Source of the DNA: JAGTVG01 sp964389805
GTDB lineage: Bacteria; Bacteroidota; Bacteroidia; Cytophagales; Cyclobacteriaceae
Assembly: GCA_964389805.1 (NCBI GenBank)
Contig: CAYMFU010000035.1
Span: 1 to 64,000, forward strand
DNA: 64,000 bases
Reading direction: 5' to 3'
Part shown: positions 8,789 through 15,789 of the stretch, piece by piece
How the letters are laid out: every line of letters starts with the position of its first letter
How positions within the stretch are numbered: position 1 is the stretch's first letter
Notes under the pieces: model-generated
Seen by the model: the letters and a program-made list of their open reading frames with translations, nothing else
What the model was told of the DNA's origin: nothing
The model's database searches: none
Program-made: the position numbers and the translations under genes

Positions 8789-9316
8789 TTATTTAGGCTC
8801 AGGATTCATTACCTCACTGTAATTAAACCTGGGAGTCTCATCACTCTTATAAACATCTTTAAAAATATCCCTGGTTTCTATTTCGGTTATCCAGTTTTGT
8901 GCCCCCCCGTCAAGGACATAAAGTTTATCGTAACCATACTGCGTTAGAATCATCCATGCAGCATTTGATCCTACACTGTTGCTGCCATAAAGGATCTTCA
9001 TCTGGTCGCTTACCAGGATATCTGTATACTCATCATCGAGTAATCTGTCAAAAGGGATATTTTGGGCATCTTCTATATGAAAATCTACAAATTCCTTAGG
9101 TGTCCTGATATCAATAAAGGTTACCGTATCATTATTGATCAATTCTTTTGCTTTGGACATATCAAGGTACTGTGACCGCGTGTTTACCCTGTCCAGCATC
9201 TCATTAGCGCTTCTTTCGAAGCGGTATTTACCGGTAACCTTTATAGTCGCTATACCGAATATGATGCTTAAGATGACAACTAAACCTCCTAATATTAATA
9301 AATTTAAATGTTTCAT
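8789..9316 (-). CDS. Membrane-anchored rhodanese-like protein without any cysteine
   Basis: The chosen start is the ATG giving MKHLNLL (175 residues); an extended TTG start would overlap the preceding gene. An N-terminal hydrophobic segment (about residues 4-24) should anchor it at the outer face of the inner membrane. A single rhodanese domain follows, with FIDIRTPKEFVDFHI, IPFDRLL and the C-terminal VLDGGAQNW. In the active-site loop, where rhodaneses have Cys-x5-Arg, this protein reads YGSNSVGSNAA: the cysteine is Gly. The whole protein contains no cysteine. It is the last gene of the sulfur operon. It cannot form a persulfide, so a binding, scaffold or regulatory role is more likely than sulfurtransferase activity. 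Confidence 0.85.
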   Translation of the reverse strand: MKHLNLLILGGLVVILSIIFGIATIKVTGKYRFERSANEMLDRVNTRSQYLDMSKAKELINNDTVTFIDIRTPKEFVDFHIEDAQNIPFDRLLDDEYTDILVSDQMKILYGSNSVGSNAAWMILTQYGYDKLYVLDGGAQNWITEIETRDIFKDVYKSDETPRFNYSEVMNPEPK

Positions 9317-9327
9317 TGTATCAATTT

Positions 9328-9942
9328 TTAACTGCACCCACCTGCAACTCTTTTTTTCTTTTTTCTTGGGACTGGTGGTAAGGCCGGTGCACTGTTCATG
9401 TCAGATGCGCCACTGCTACCAGTAAAATACATACTTGCCGCTTTTCTTTTATTGAACCTGTTGATTTCCTCTGAAGTGGCCATGGCTCCAGGGAGATTTG
9501 GTTGGATTATGGTTTCAAACCAGCTGTTTAATCCACCATAAAGCACATAATTATTCTTATATCCCAATTGTCTGGTAACTATCCACGCTTCGCTGGAAAG
9601 GGTGGTACCATTTGAATAGAAAATATTGTTTTTGGAAATTTGATCTATATAGGGCATCCATTTTTCGTCCAGTAACTGGTTTAAAGGAATATTAATTGCC
9701 CCCGGAAGATGGTATTTGCTGTATGACAAAGAATCTCTTACATCAATTAGCAATAATCCAGGATCCAGATTGATTAATAGGTCAGCCAGCTCATCAGTAG
9801 ATACCAGGTTGGTTTCAAGCCTGATCTCTCGCAAAAGATCATCAGCATCCAACTGAACCGATGAAGTTTTCTGTTTTGGAAGTATTGCCGCTATGCTTCC
9901 AAACGAAATTAAAATAATACTTAATATAACTCGAGTATTCAT
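9328..9942 (-). CDS. Exported rhodanese-like protein with single cysteine in C-terminal GGCS tail
   Basis: The 204-residue protein has an N-terminal signal or anchor (about residues 4-20). Its rhodanese domain (about 45-150) contains LLIDVRDSLSYSKYHLPGAINIPL, and the C-terminal VLYGGLNSW element marks the fold. The active-site loop is FYSNGTTLSSEAW, with Ser in place of the catalytic Cys. The only cysteine in the protein is residue 203, in a low-complexity tail with Pro, Ala and five basic residues that ends VAGGCS. A Gly-Gly-Cys end on a flexible tail recalls the SoxY carrier arm (GGCGG); that parallel is my inference. It lies ten bases after the YeeE-like gene in the sulfur operon. Confidence 0.85.
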   Translation of the reverse strand: MNTRVILSIILISFGSIAAILPKQKTSSVQLDADDLLREIRLETNLVSTDELADLLINLDPGLLLIDVRDSLSYSKYHLPGAINIPLNQLLDEKWMPYIDQISKNNIFYSNGTTLSSEAWIVTRQLGYKNNYVLYGGLNSWFETIIQPNLPGAMATSEEINRFNKRKAASMYFTGSSGASDMNSAPALPPVPRKKKKRVAGGCS

Positions 9943-9952
9943 AGTCTGCTAT

Positions 9953-10555
9953 TTATATTTCTTTAGTAATATCTTCCCTTTTAAATTTCTTCTCTGCCAT
10001 TTCGGCCACCCAGAACATAAGTGTTGCAACCAGGATAAGAGCTAATGCGAAATATCCATCACGAATTCCAAGGAGGTCGGAGATCTTAACCGCGCCTTTG
10101 TATCCGCTCATATACAGATCTTTCCAGAAGACAAATGTTTCTCCAAATATGAAGATCCCAATCATACTCCCTAATATGAACCACATAGCATCTATTTTGC
10201 CAATAGCGGCGGCTGTAAAACTGGTTCCCGGGCAGAATCCTCCTATTATAAATCCTGCTCCCATTATTATTCCCCCAATGATGGCAGAATACACGTAATA
10301 TTCATTTACATAAACAATATCCAGGTCGATCAGTCCTGTAAAGTTCAGGAAGATCAAGCCCAACATTGCGGTTATGGCTGCGGTGAAAAACACTTTGAGT
10401 ACAGTAGTGTCATATCCATAAAACATCCCTGCCAGTTTTCTGCTGGATGAAAAACCAGCCTGCTCCAGGGCAATGCCAAATCCCAGACCGATCACAAAGG
10501 CGATCAGCAGGTTCAGCTCATTCGAGATATTTTGAAGTGGTACTAATGGTCCCAT
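9953..10555 (-). CDS. YeeE/YedE-type sulfur transporter, second half
   Basis: This is a 200-residue integral membrane protein with about five helices. It carries YeeE/YedE (DUF395) signatures: GIALEQAGFSSSRKLAGMFYG near the N-terminus and MGAGFIIGGFCPGTSF in the middle. The cysteine in GGFCPGT corresponds to a family position implicated in passing thiosulfate through YeeE by transient thiol contacts. Full-length YeeE proteins contain two such halves; here each is a separate gene, two bases apart. Together they probably form one transporter for thiosulfate or a related sulfur compound across the inner membrane. The start is ATG, right after the stop of the first half. Confidence 0.87.
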   Translation of the reverse strand: MGPLVPLQNISNELNLLIAFVIGLGFGIALEQAGFSSSRKLAGMFYGYDTTVLKVFFTAAITAMLGLIFLNFTGLIDLDIVYVNEYYVYSAIIGGIIMGAGFIIGGFCPGTSFTAAAIGKIDAMWFILGSMIGIFIFGETFVFWKDLYMSGYKGAVKISDLLGIRDGYFALALILVATLMFWVAEMAEKKFKREDITKEI

Positions 10556-10557
10556 AA

Positions 10558-11079
10558 TTATATCCAGTTTTTTCTAAAGAAATAAGCCAACACGAAGGCT
10601 GTTCCAAAAATGGCCATCATGGTAACAAAACCAGCCAGCGACATTACTGACATCCCAGTTAAGGCAGCCCCGCTGGTGCAGCCTCTTCCTAATTGAGATC
10701 CGAAGCCAAATAACAGTCCGCCAAGGCTTGCCATATATATTCTTTTTCGCTTCGAGATCCCTGGAGAATGTTCGACGCGCATTTTTAACCTTCCGGCCCA
10801 GGCTCCTGATAGAAATCCTCCAATAATAACACCAGCAATCTCAAGCACCAGCCATGTCTTCATCTGGTTGTCTCCCAGGTATTTACTGAAATACCCCGAG
10901 TTTTCAGCATGTTCCGGTGTAATGGTTGTTACAGCACCGATGACCACGCTCCGAGTGGCGCCACTTGCTCCCAGACCTCTTCCGGTAAGGTAAAAAGAAG
11001 CGAGTAATACAAAACCCAATAGAATCCCTGCTAAATAGGGATTCATATATCGTTTAGGTTGTCTTAATTTTTCTTTCAT
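10558..11079 (-). CDS. YeeE/YedE-type sulfur transporter, first half
   Basis: The 173-residue protein has about four membrane helices. The conserved GGLLFGFGSQLGRGCTSGAAL element carries the cysteine typical of YeeE/YedE proteins, and a RSVVIGAV segment lies in the first half. A loop of about 25 residues (ITPEHAENSGYFSKY) probably faces outside. It follows the NrfD-like gene with a single base between and precedes the second half by two bases, so the products should be made in equal amounts. Split YeeE pairs are common in bacteria. The assignment to sulfur transport rests on family knowledge and on the sulfur-related neighbours; the exact substrate is not shown by the sequence. Confidence 0.87.
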   Translation of the reverse strand: MKEKLRQPKRYMNPYLAGILLGFVLLASFYLTGRGLGASGATRSVVIGAVTTITPEHAENSGYFSKYLGDNQMKTWLVLEIAGVIIGGFLSGAWAGRLKMRVEHSPGISKRKRIYMASLGGLLFGFGSQLGRGCTSGAALTGMSVMSLAGFVTMMAIFGTAFVLAYFFRKNWI

Positions 11080-11080
11080 A

Positions 11081-12022
11081 TTAATATAAATATCTGCTTG
11101 CCTGTCCGGCGTAAACTATAATAAATCTTAATGATATGTTACCTATCAGTATCAGTAATCCGGGTATGTAAGCCGGAATATGCCTGCCTCTGATCTCAAG
11201 AAATTCAAGAATTCCCGGAAGGATCATGCCGGTAAAAACTGCTATGGTCCAGAATGGAAGGGTATAGGGTCCACCCAGGAATAGCTGAGCAGCTTCGATT
11301 TGAACTTGCGAGCTGGCCAGAAATCCCATAAACATATGAATGACAAGGAAAATCTCGATCCCGATTAAGACCAGGTCCATTCTGCTGAACATATTGCGTT
11401 CAAACTTATCTTTTGACATCATCATTATGGTTGCTGCTCCGGCTGAAAGCCCGGATACCAGGAATAAAGGTCCAAGAATGGATGTATTCCATAATGGCCT
11501 GGCGTTAAATGCGGATAAGAGAATTCCTGTATAAATACCCAGAATTACGGAAGAGAAGATCATGATCCACGCTAAAGACTTTCTATTTTTAATAAAGAAA
11601 TCCTCCAGGGTATATACCCACTTGAATTTCCAGTCCCATTGTGGAAAGACCTCCCGGATATATGATGCTGACCAGAAAATTGAAACCGGTGTGACGATCA
11701 TCAGTGTCCATGCCCCCCAGGACATAGGACTTTCGAGCTTTATGGTAGTATACAACTTCCAGAAATAGGGCTTGTGATGGAGATCCAGGAACAGAGCGCC
11801 CAAACCTATTACAAGCATAACTGGTGTAAGCATTGGAGCCAGTTTGATAGCTGTTGGCATATCTTGTTCCTTCCCTCTTAGATAATAGTAAGAGGCAAAA
11901 TACAGAATTCCGGCTGCGAGTCCTCCCAGGAATAGATATAGAGGGATCTCCCAGCCCCAGATATGTAACTGCGGATCTATTTTATAGTTCATCCTGCCAC
12001 TTGTAATTATTTCTTCTATCAT
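11081..12022 (-). CDS. NrfD/PsrC-type quinone-interacting membrane subunit
   Basis: The 313-residue protein has eight or nine predicted hydrophobic helices. The N-terminal GWEIPLYLFLGGLAAGILYF element is the hallmark of the NrfD/PsrC family. These subunits bind menaquinol and hand electrons to an exported Fe-S subunit, here the product of the gene just upstream. It is the third gene of the operon, with 12 bases to the Fe-S gene and one base to the YeeE gene. The family includes polysulfide, thiosulfate, tetrathionate and nitrite reductase complexes. The sulfur-related neighbours favour one of the sulfur substrates. Confidence 0.93.
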   Translation of the reverse strand: MIEEIITSGRMNYKIDPQLHIWGWEIPLYLFLGGLAAGILYFASYYYLRGKEQDMPTAIKLAPMLTPVMLVIGLGALFLDLHHKPYFWKLYTTIKLESPMSWGAWTLMIVTPVSIFWSASYIREVFPQWDWKFKWVYTLEDFFIKNRKSLAWIMIFSSVILGIYTGILLSAFNARPLWNTSILGPLFLVSGLSAGAATIMMMSKDKFERNMFSRMDLVLIGIEIFLVIHMFMGFLASSQVQIEAAQLFLGGPYTLPFWTIAVFTGMILPGILEFLEIRGRHIPAYIPGLLILIGNISLRFIIVYAGQASRYLY

Positions 12023-12034
12023 TATGCTTCTATT

Positions 12035-12568
12035 TTATATTAAAAAATACAATTGAGGATCTGTCCCGGCTTCGGGTATAAGTCTTTTGTATTTCCTCTT
12101 TTTAAGAATATTTGACACTTCGCTGTTTGGATCATCAAGGTCACCAAAGTACATGCAATGTGTAGGGCAAACGTCCACACAGGCAGGCTTCTGTCCATTT
12201 TTTACCCGGTGGTTGCAAAATGTACACTTGTCAACATAACCTTCCGGATGTGGGTACCTGGCATCATAAGGACAGGAAGCGATGCATGCCCCGCATCCAA
12301 TGCAGTCATCGCCAGTGACCAGAACAATACCCCCTTCTGCATAGTGACTGGCACCTGTCGGACAACATCGTACACAAGGTGAGTTCTCACAATGGTTACA
12401 TCGCTCCGAACGGATCTCCAATTCAAGTTGCGGATAGGTTCCCACTGTGTTTTCGACAACCCAGTCTCTGCAATACCCTATAGGTACATTGTTTTCTGTC
12501 TGGCAAGCCACGACACAGTCTCCGCAACCCACACATTTCTTAGTATCTATTGCCATTGCGTATCTCAT
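12035..12568 (-). CDS. Four-cluster 4Fe-4S electron transfer subunit (PsrB/PhsB-like)
   Basis: The 177-residue protein has no signal peptide, as expected for subunits carried out by a Tat-dependent partner. Four ferredoxin-type cysteine sets are present: CVGCGDCVVACQTEN, CNHCENSPCVRCCP, CIGCGACIASCP and CTFCNHRVKNGQKPACVDVCP. This arrangement is diagnostic of the Fe-S subunit of DMSO-reductase-family complexes. It links the NrfD-like quinone subunit to the molybdenum subunit. The start ATG overlaps the end of the catalytic gene by four bases and is preceded by a strong Shine-Dalgarno sequence, rare in this organism. Confidence 0.95.
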   Translation of the reverse strand: MRYAMAIDTKKCVGCGDCVVACQTENNVPIGYCRDWVVENTVGTYPQLELEIRSERCNHCENSPCVRCCPTGASHYAEGGIVLVTGDDCIGCGACIASCPYDARYPHPEGYVDKCTFCNHRVKNGQKPACVDVCPTHCMYFGDLDDPNSEVSNILKKRKYKRLIPEAGTDPQLYFLI

Positions 12569-14805
12569 GACATCACCTCCTCTTCATTTGGATTTTCTAA
12601 CCTGAAAGTAACAAAATTGCCCCGCATGCCTGTTCCCCCCATTACCGGATCCAGGAGCACCTTGGTGATCAGCTCGGAATCACTCACCCCTTTGCCATAA
12701 GCTCTTGAAAGCTTTTTATTCGAGTGCCCAAATCCATGAACCATATAAACGGAGTCGAACCGGATCCGCTCAGTGATTCTTACCTTTATGGAGAATTTCG
12801 ATTTAACCCCATCCTGGTTTTCCAACCAGATCGGCTGCCCGTTTTTAAGGCTCCAGTCCTTAGCCACCTGTGGATTAACCCACAATACATTTTCATTCAC
12901 CAAAGCCGTTAAATTTGGATTGTTTGCTGTTCGACTGAATGTATGGGCAGGAGATCTTCCATAATTCAGACGATAGTATCCGGGAGGCGGTTCCTCATGT
13001 TTTTTGTAAACCGGAATCGGATCAAAGCCTTCTGCAGCAAGGTCAGTGGAATATAGCTCGATCTTGCCGGTATTGGTGTTAAATTCGACATCCTGATCCT
13101 TGATGAAATACAGGTCATCGTATTCCCTTGGAAACTTTTTAACCCCCAGTCGTTTCATTTCCTCCAGAGAGGATCCTACCTGATTCAGCTGCCAATCTAA
13201 TAGTTCCTCAACATCTTTCCAGGGGAAAAATGCGTCAAGTCCCATTTTGCTTGCCAGTTTCTTAACCATCCACCAGCTTGGCTTTGTATTATATTTTGAT
13301 TCAACTGCCGGCATTCGAAGGGCTATATTTGGCTCCCTGCTCTGATCTGTCCGGCAATAATCATGTCTTTCAAGATAGGTGCATTCGGGTAACACTACAT
13401 CTGCATACCCTGTGATTTCCATGGGCATGGTGTCAATAACGACCATAAACTCAAGGTTTTGAATCGCTTCCAGGGTTTTGTTCAGGTCAGGCAGGGTGGA
13501 GATCAGGTTTGTGCCATTTACTATCCACCCTTTAAAATTACAAGCTCTATCCGGACTAGGGATAGTGGAATCGCAAATGTCATTAGAAACAACTTCCAAT
13601 GCCAGATTGTATTTACCCGGATGAGCATCCCGCCAGGTCCTTTTAGGTTTTGGAAATTCCGGATGCGGGTAGGCGGGCAGGGATTTTTTTTCCGGTGAAT
13701 AAAACCCACCTTTTCTGCCCCATGATCCTAGTAAGGCATTCAATATGGCTACAGCTCTCAAACGCTGTGTGTCATCACCATACCAGGTTACATGCCTGCC
13801 CGGGTGCACGATAACGGCCGGTGAAGCATTTGCCATTTCCTTTGCCGTTTGCCGAATTACCTCAGGTGAAAGGGTAGTAATGCCATATGCCCACTCAGGG
13901 GTAAAAGATTTAACGTGGTTTTTCAGTTGGTCAAATCCATACGTATATCTTTCTACATAATCTTTATCATACCATTCTTCAGTTATCAGAACGTTTATCC
14001 AGGCCAGTAATAATGCCAGATCTGTAGCTGGTTTAATCGGCAGCCAATGTTTTGACTTGCTGGCCGCAGTTGAATACCGAGGATCAACCGTAATTATAGT
14101 GGCGCCTTTATCTATAGCTTCCGACATTTCCTGAACCTGGCCGTTATGCATGTTTTCACCAAGATGCGAGCCGATCAACACCAGGCATTTTGTGTCCCGG
14201 ATATCTGTAAATTCTGGGGAAGCTATGATTTCACCATATGTTGCCAGGAAGGCCGTCTCTCTCGGTCCACGGCACTGAGCAAAAGAAGGTGCCGTTATAT
14301 TGGTTGAACCCGTGGCTTTTAACAAATCACCGAAAAATTTACCTCCGGAACCATGGGTGAACAGGGCCACACATTCAGGTCCATGCTCTTTAGCTATTTT
14401 TTTCAGGTTTTCGGCTACAACGTCGAGCGCTTCATCCCAGGAAGCTTCCTCAAATACCTGTTTGCCATTTTTCGTTTTTCTGATCAGGGGAGTCTTGAGC
14501 CGGTCTGTATCGTTATACATGCCTACACCACCTGTTCCCCTTGGGCATAACCTGCCATTACAATGAGGATCGTCAGCATTGCCTTCTATTTTCCAGATAT
14601 GTCCTTCATCATTTGAGTATACCCATCCGGCACATTTCCAGAAACAGATTTCACAATAGGTGGATGTGCGTTTGTACTCGGTACCCGGCTTCTTATTGTT
14701 TGCTTTTATGGCACCTTCAGCCCAGTTAAAGGCCGGAGCAGCAACTGCAGCTCCTCCGATTCCCATCGATGATATTTTTATAAAGTCCCTTCGATTGGAT
14801 CTCAT
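12565..14805 (-). CDS. Molybdopterin oxidoreductase catalytic subunit (PsrA/PhsA-like)
   Basis: The 746-residue protein has an N-terminal Tat motif, RRDFIK, at residues 5-10, then a hydrophobic stretch ending near AAPAFNW. It should be exported folded to the periplasm with its Fe-S partner. Cysteines 51, 54, 58 and 87 bind the proximal [4Fe-4S] cluster. Cys178 in SFAQCRGPRE sits where PsrA/PhsA-type enzymes have the Mo-ligating cysteine. The C-terminal molybdopterin-binding domain carries VNPQVAKDWSLKNG and the TGMRGNFV end. The family contains polysulfide, thiosulfate, tetrathionate and arsenate reductases. The operon genes favour polysulfide or thiosulfate; sequence alone does not decide. 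It is the first gene of the operon. Confidence 0.92.
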   Translation of the reverse strand: MRSNRRDFIKISSMGIGGAAVAAPAFNWAEGAIKANNKKPGTEYKRTSTYCEICFWKCAGWVYSNDEGHIWKIEGNADDPHCNGRLCPRGTGGVGMYNDTDRLKTPLIRKTKNGKQVFEEASWDEALDVVAENLKKIAKEHGPECVALFTHGSGGKFFGDLLKATGSTNITAPSFAQCRGPRETAFLATYGEIIASPEFTDIRDTKCLVLIGSHLGENMHNGQVQEMSEAIDKGATIITVDPRYSTAASKSKHWLPIKPATDLALLLAWINVLITEEWYDKDYVERYTYGFDQLKNHVKSFTPEWAYGITTLSPEVIRQTAKEMANASPAVIVHPGRHVTWYGDDTQRLRAVAILNALLGSWGRKGGFYSPEKKSLPAYPHPEFPKPKRTWRDAHPGKYNLALEVVSNDICDSTIPSPDRACNFKGWIVNGTNLISTLPDLNKTLEAIQNLEFMVVIDTMPMEITGYADVVLPECTYLERHDYCRTDQSREPNIALRMPAVESKYNTKPSWWMVKKLASKMGLDAFFPWKDVEELLDWQLNQVGSSLEEMKRLGVKKFPREYDDLYFIKDQDVEFNTNTGKIELYSTDLAAEGFDPIPVYKKHEEPPPGYYRLNYGRSPAHTFSRTANNPNLTALVNENVLWVNPQVAKDWSLKNGQPIWLENQDGVKSKFSIKVRITERIRFDSVYMVHGFGHSNKKLSRAYGKGVSDSELITKVLLDPVMGGTGMRGNFVTFRLENPNEEEVMS
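12571..12581 (-). promoter_or_regulatory. Canonical Shine-Dalgarno sequence for the Fe-S subunit gene
   Basis: On the minus strand AGGAGGTGATG ends two bases before the ATG at 12568, within the last codons of the catalytic subunit gene. It is a near-complete match to the anti-Shine-Dalgarno sequence. Most other genes in the window have none, so this site probably ensures re-initiation at the overlapping start. Confidence 0.6.
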
Positions 14806-14828
14806 ATTTGTTTTTGGTTATAAAATGA

Positions 14829-14860
14829 ACATATGATCATATAAGGATAGCATCATATGT
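14829..14860. promoter_or_regulatory. Inverted repeat upstream of the sulfur operon (candidate operator)
   Basis: Perfect nine-base arms ACATATGAT and ATCATATGT are separated by 14 bases. The element begins 24 bases upstream of the catalytic subunit start, where a repressor or activator dimer could act. No T-run follows on either strand, so it is not a terminator. The binding protein is unknown. Confidence 0.4.
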
Positions 14861-14922
14861 GTATTTGTGCAAATGTCACGTATCTGTCGTGGAGAATGTC
14901 TGATTCGTATCAACATTAAACA

Positions 14923-14934
14923 TGATAATTATCA
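14923..14934. promoter_or_regulatory. Perfect 12-base palindrome in the sulfur operon upstream region
   Basis: TGATAATTATCA is fully symmetrical. It lies about 118 bases upstream of the catalytic subunit start. It could be a regulator half-site pair, but AT-rich palindromes also arise by chance. Confidence 0.25.
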
Positions 14935-14944
14935 GTAATTTATA

Positions 14945-14977
14945 ATATTTGATAGATTCTGAGAAAATATCAAATAT
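14945..14977. promoter_or_regulatory. Second inverted repeat upstream of the sulfur operon
   Basis: Perfect ten-base arms ATATTTGATA and TATCAAATAT are separated by 13 bases. The element lies about 140-172 bases upstream of the operon and 93 bases past the end of the haem lipoprotein gene. The arms contain TTTGATA/TATCAAA, loosely like CRP/FNR half-sites but with wider spacing. It may be an operator or a weak terminator hairpin for the upstream gene; no T-run is present. Confidence 0.35.
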
Positions 14978-15069
14978 CAATAATTAATTAATTGGAAAAT
15001 TGTTGAATTGAAACCAAATCGCTCATCTGATTTCAATAATTTTAATACAGTTTGGTTTATTCAATAAAA

Positions 15070-15678
15070 TCAATCCTGAGAGAGGGCATCTTTTTTAAAT
15101 GTAATGCTCCAAATTCCTCTAAGATCCCCCAATTTATGACCAGTAGCATTATCGTTTGGATAGAGTCCCTTTATGATCTCATAATCTTTTTCAAGTATAT
15201 CTGATCCAATTTGACCATGACATTTCAGGCATAATTCTGTCGAAATGATAATAGGTTTAAAATAATGGACATTATCATCATCAAGAATGGCCTTCACCTC
15301 TGGAGTAAGGCCCTTTTCAATTTTTTGTGAAAAGTCATTTATAACAGATCGTTCCATTTTATTAGGGGTATCACCCGGATTTCTTGTTTTTAAACTGGCT
15401 CTTTTAACTTTTATATGGTACACTTCTTCAAGTGAATCTACAATAGGGTATGCATTTACATTGCAATATTCCAGGGCCCGGGCAATGCCTTTTTCCTGAA
15501 CGATCTCCTTTAGCTTCGATGCCAGAACCATCTGTGTGACCTGGCTGACAAGGTCCCCTTCGGAAATAGCCAGGTTTTTCAACTCCTTATCTGTTAATTT
15601 TGTCGTTTTGCTTCGATTTTCGCAGCTTGAGATCAATAAGAAAATACAGAAGAAAAGAAATAGAAATCCTGGTTTCAT
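15070..15678 (-). CDS. DUF3365-type c-haem lipoprotein
   Basis: The chosen start (ATG, MKPGFLF) gives 202 residues with a lipoprotein signal whose lipobox LISSC places the modified Cys at residue 19; a longer reading frame upstream would hide this signal. A C-x-x-C-H haem site, CLKCH, is at residues 150-154. The segment AYPIVDSLEEVYHIKVKRASLKTRNP matches the DUF3365/Tll0287-like family, which binds one c-type haem and is linked to redox sensing or electron transfer. The mature protein is probably anchored at the periplasmic face. It lies 264 bases upstream of the sulfur operon on the same strand, with likely regulatory elements between, so it may be co-regulated; that is inference. Confidence 0.85.
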   Translation of the reverse strand: MKPGFLFLFFCIFLLISSCENRSKTTKLTDKELKNLAISEGDLVSQVTQMVLASKLKEIVQEKGIARALEYCNVNAYPIVDSLEEVYHIKVKRASLKTRNPGDTPNKMERSVINDFSQKIEKGLTPEVKAILDDDNVHYFKPIIISTELCLKCHGQIGSDILEKDYEIIKGLYPNDNATGHKLGDLRGIWSITFKKDALSQD

Positions 15679-15789
15679 ATTCAATCGCTTGATGATCTTA
15701 AAGATATCACTAATATGATATTTGGTCAATTTGATAGAACAATATCTTTGAAAGAAAGAAAAATAATTATAATGAATCCTATAAAGGAA

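Noticed and set aside
12158..14729. Several open frames of 60-100 codons opposite the molybdopterin and Fe-S genes
   Set aside because: They lie antisense to well-conserved genes and show no protein-like composition of their own; shadows of coding bias.
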